A DNA stretch of 21,407 nt from Thoreauomyces humboldtii. Lineage: Eukaryota; Chytridiomycota; Chytridiomycetes; Spizellomycetales; Powellomycetaceae. Shown piece after piece: positions 20,301 to 21,407 of this stretch. Both the position numbers and the translations under genes were made by a program. The notes under the pieces were generated by a model. It ran no database searches and was not told the origin of the DNA. It saw only the letters and a program-made list of their open reading frames with translations. Within the stretch, counting starts at the first letter, position 1, and every line of letters starts with the position of its first letter. Where the stretch lies: positions 1 through 21,407 of the forward strand of contig JADGJA010000363.1 in assembly GCA_027596035.1 (NCBI GenBank). The letters run 5' to 3'.

Positions 20301-21026
20301 ATCACGACCACCCTCAACATCCTCTCGACCCTCCTGACAAACATCAACCTTCCCCACAGTCAGCTGCGTCCCATCTGGGCTTCTCGACTTCAAGCCTTCC
20401 GCAAATGTCCTACGCGCCTTCCATGCCGCCCCGTATCCTAGACTCTCAGCTCCCGGCATGGCTGGTGCAATGCAGAGACTCGCTGGCCGAGAAATACCCA
20501 CAGGATCAGTTCTACGTCGTACACAAGACCAAGTCTGTAGAGTTGCGTCTCAAGTGCCACGATTGTCCTGGTGAGGAGTCAGCAACACACCGTCACAGGC
20601 CTGGTCGTTTCCCGCTAACCGCAGACCTTCCCTTTCCCCGTGTAAGGCAAACTCTACCAAACCGGTCCGGAAGAATCCCTGAACAACTTCGAGATCCACC
20701 TCAAGAATCGAGGACACAGACAGAACGTCCTCACTCGTTGCGAACGTTCGAATCCGAACCAACAACTCCAACCTCACTATCATCAGCAACAGCAGGGCTC
20801 AGCATACCCGTCCTATCAGCCCCAACAACTACATCAGCAACAACACCGACAACAACAGTTTCAATCACAAGGACGTCAACAAGCTCCCCAACAGCATCAG
20901 CAACTTCAGCAACAGCAACAGTTTCACACTCAGCAGCAGCAGCAACAGCAGCAGTATCAACGACAACACCAGCAGAGATCGACGGACCCTCATCAGCAGC
21001 AGCAGCAGTCTCCGCATCCGTATTGA
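17309..21026 (+). CDS. snf5: SNF5/SMARCB1-family chromatin-remodelling subunit with GATA-type finger
   Basis: Model: exons 17309-18654, 18725-18840, 18901-19124, 19201-19328, 19393-19638, 19703-20076, 20142-20570, 20647-21026; seven GT-AG introns of 60-76 nt; ~1080 aa. SNF5 proteins are core subunits of SWI/SNF and RSC remodelers and help engage the nucleosome. Residues 1-~445 are Pro/Gln/Ser-rich and disordered, with a polyQ run. SNF5 repeat 1 is ~464-530 ([19 protein letters not shown], then [17 protein letters not shown]). Repeat 2 is ~563-640 ([19 protein letters not shown], then a REQIQ helix). A GATA-type finger follows (C784, C787, C808, C811; CNDCGLHLSR), then a fungal C-terminal module ~916-982 with C950, C953, H972, H978 (CHDCPGKLY, then [10 protein letters not shown]), and a His/Gln tail. 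Whether it serves SWI/SNF (Snf5) or RSC (Sfh1) is not decided here. The frame is open upstream to an ATG at 17189, which would add 40 His/Ser-rich residues; 17309 is preferred because the extension looks like promoter repeat. Confidence 0.95.
20775..21010 (+). repeat. CAG/CAA-rich tract encoding the SNF5 Gln/His tail
   Basis: A low-complexity run of mixed CAG and CAA codons in the last exon of the SNF5 gene, translating to a Gln/His-rich tail up to the stop. Mixed codons argue for selection on the peptide rather than recent pure-repeat expansion. The leucine-rich frame on the opposite strand (20865-21167) is just its complement. A second, shorter CAG/CAA run lies at about 18217-18250 in exon 1. 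Confidence 0.85.
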
Positions 21027-21162
21027 GCGCGCCAATGGAAAAAAAAAAAGTCTCTCGCGTTTTTTAGTATATATGATACCAAAAAAAAAATACACATATC
21101 GAAGTGCACATCTCTTTTTCAATCGAGAATCGAAAACGGTAGGAAGGAAAAAGCTCTTAACT

Positions 21163-21205
21163 TGCATCGAGACGTGGACCCGTATGCATTATATGCATCG
21201 AGACG
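21163..21205. repeat. 12-bp direct repeat pair
   Basis: TGCATCGAGACG occurs at 21163-21174 and again at 21194-21205, 31 bp apart, in the non-coding gap downstream of the SNF5 gene. Between the copies is another TGCAT. No further copies were noticed nearby. Confidence 0.75.
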
Positions 21206-21249
21206 CAGGCCCGGGGCTCCATCTCTGATGCTTACTTGCCGCGTTCGAT

Positions 21250-21342
21250 CTATGCCCCGCCCTTTGTGATCCCACGAAGCAAGGTCTGAACCATGGCTTC
21301 GCTGGATATGATGGCCGCCTTGGACGCGCTGATCTTTTCCAG
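21250..21342 (-). CDS. Possible 3'-terminal exon of a gene leaving the window
   Basis: On the minus strand a typical intron end (TTTTCAAC...CTCTTTGCAG) is followed by 30 open codons beginning LEKISASKAAIISSEAM and ending RGITKGGA, then TAG. The peptide is plausible as a helical C-terminus, and its placement (tail to tail with the SNF5 gene, ~220 bp apart) is normal for this window. The upstream exon lies outside the window or in the last 65 bases, so neither family nor frame can be confirmed. A longer competing frame (21119-21364) has no recognisable features. Confidence 0.35.
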   Translation of the reverse strand: MEKISASKAAIISSEAMVQTLLRGITKGGA

Positions 21343-21407
21343 CTGCAAAGAGTTGAAAATCCACACGATCGATCAGAATCTTTGGGCGATGACCAAGAGA
21401 AAGAAGG

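Noticed and set aside
20865..21167. Leucine-rich 100-codon minus-strand frame
   Set aside because: It is the complement of the CAG/CAA tract coding the SNF5 polyQ tail.
1..21407. CRISPR arrays, rRNA or tRNA genes, transposons
   Set aside because: None was recognised: no regularly spaced repeats, no terminal inverted repeats with target duplications, no transposase or reverse transcriptase motifs, and no cloverleaf with A and B boxes noticed by eye.

Overview
The window looks like a nuclear contig of a filamentous or yeast-like fungus, most likely a basidiomycete. The genes are closely packed and carry many short GT-AG introns (50-86 nt) with CTAAC/TTAAC-like branch sites. Promoters are pyrimidine-rich, and the recognisable proteins (GINS Psf2, SNF5, an ABC-B full transporter, a RhoGEF) are of fungal type. 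The lineage inside Basidiomycota cannot be fixed from sequence reading alone. Nothing bacterial, viral, CRISPR-like or transposon-like was recognised. All exon models were built by hand from splice motifs, reading phase and family conservation.

Layout. 1-472: no gene seen. 473-1120 (-): small protein with half a DnaJ-type cysteine motif and a good TATA box. 1301-2837: long non-coding stretch and the presumed promoter of the next gene. 2838-8424 (+): an ~1817-aa protein with a disordered N-terminus, a long coiled coil, leucine-rich repeats, and DH (RhoGEF) and PH domains, in 3 exons. 8670-13812 (-): a full-length ABC-B transporter of ~1267 aa in 21 exons, including microexons of 22 and 8 nt; it converges on the RhoGEF gene. 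13813-14883: intergenic. 14884-15597 (+): a small secreted protein of unknown family. 15598-16173: intergenic. 16174-16999 (-): GINS subunit Psf2 (205 aa, 4 exons). 17309-21026 (+): SNF5/SMARCB1-type chromatin-remodelling subunit (~1080 aa, 8 exons), divergent from psf2 across ~309 bp. 21250-21342 (-): a possible last exon of a gene running off the right edge.

There is no operon or obvious pathway. The genes are a mixture of housekeeping nuclear functions (Psf2 in replication, SNF5 in chromatin remodelling), Rho signalling, membrane export and secretion. The most unusual feature is the splicing structure of the transporter gene: an 8-nt exon supplies the H-loop (switch histidine) triplet A-H-R of the first nucleotide-binding domain. 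Second are a 13-bp inverted repeat inside psf2 intron 3 that covers its likely branch site, and an SNF5 protein with both a long-loop GATA-type finger and a C-terminal CxxC...H...H module.
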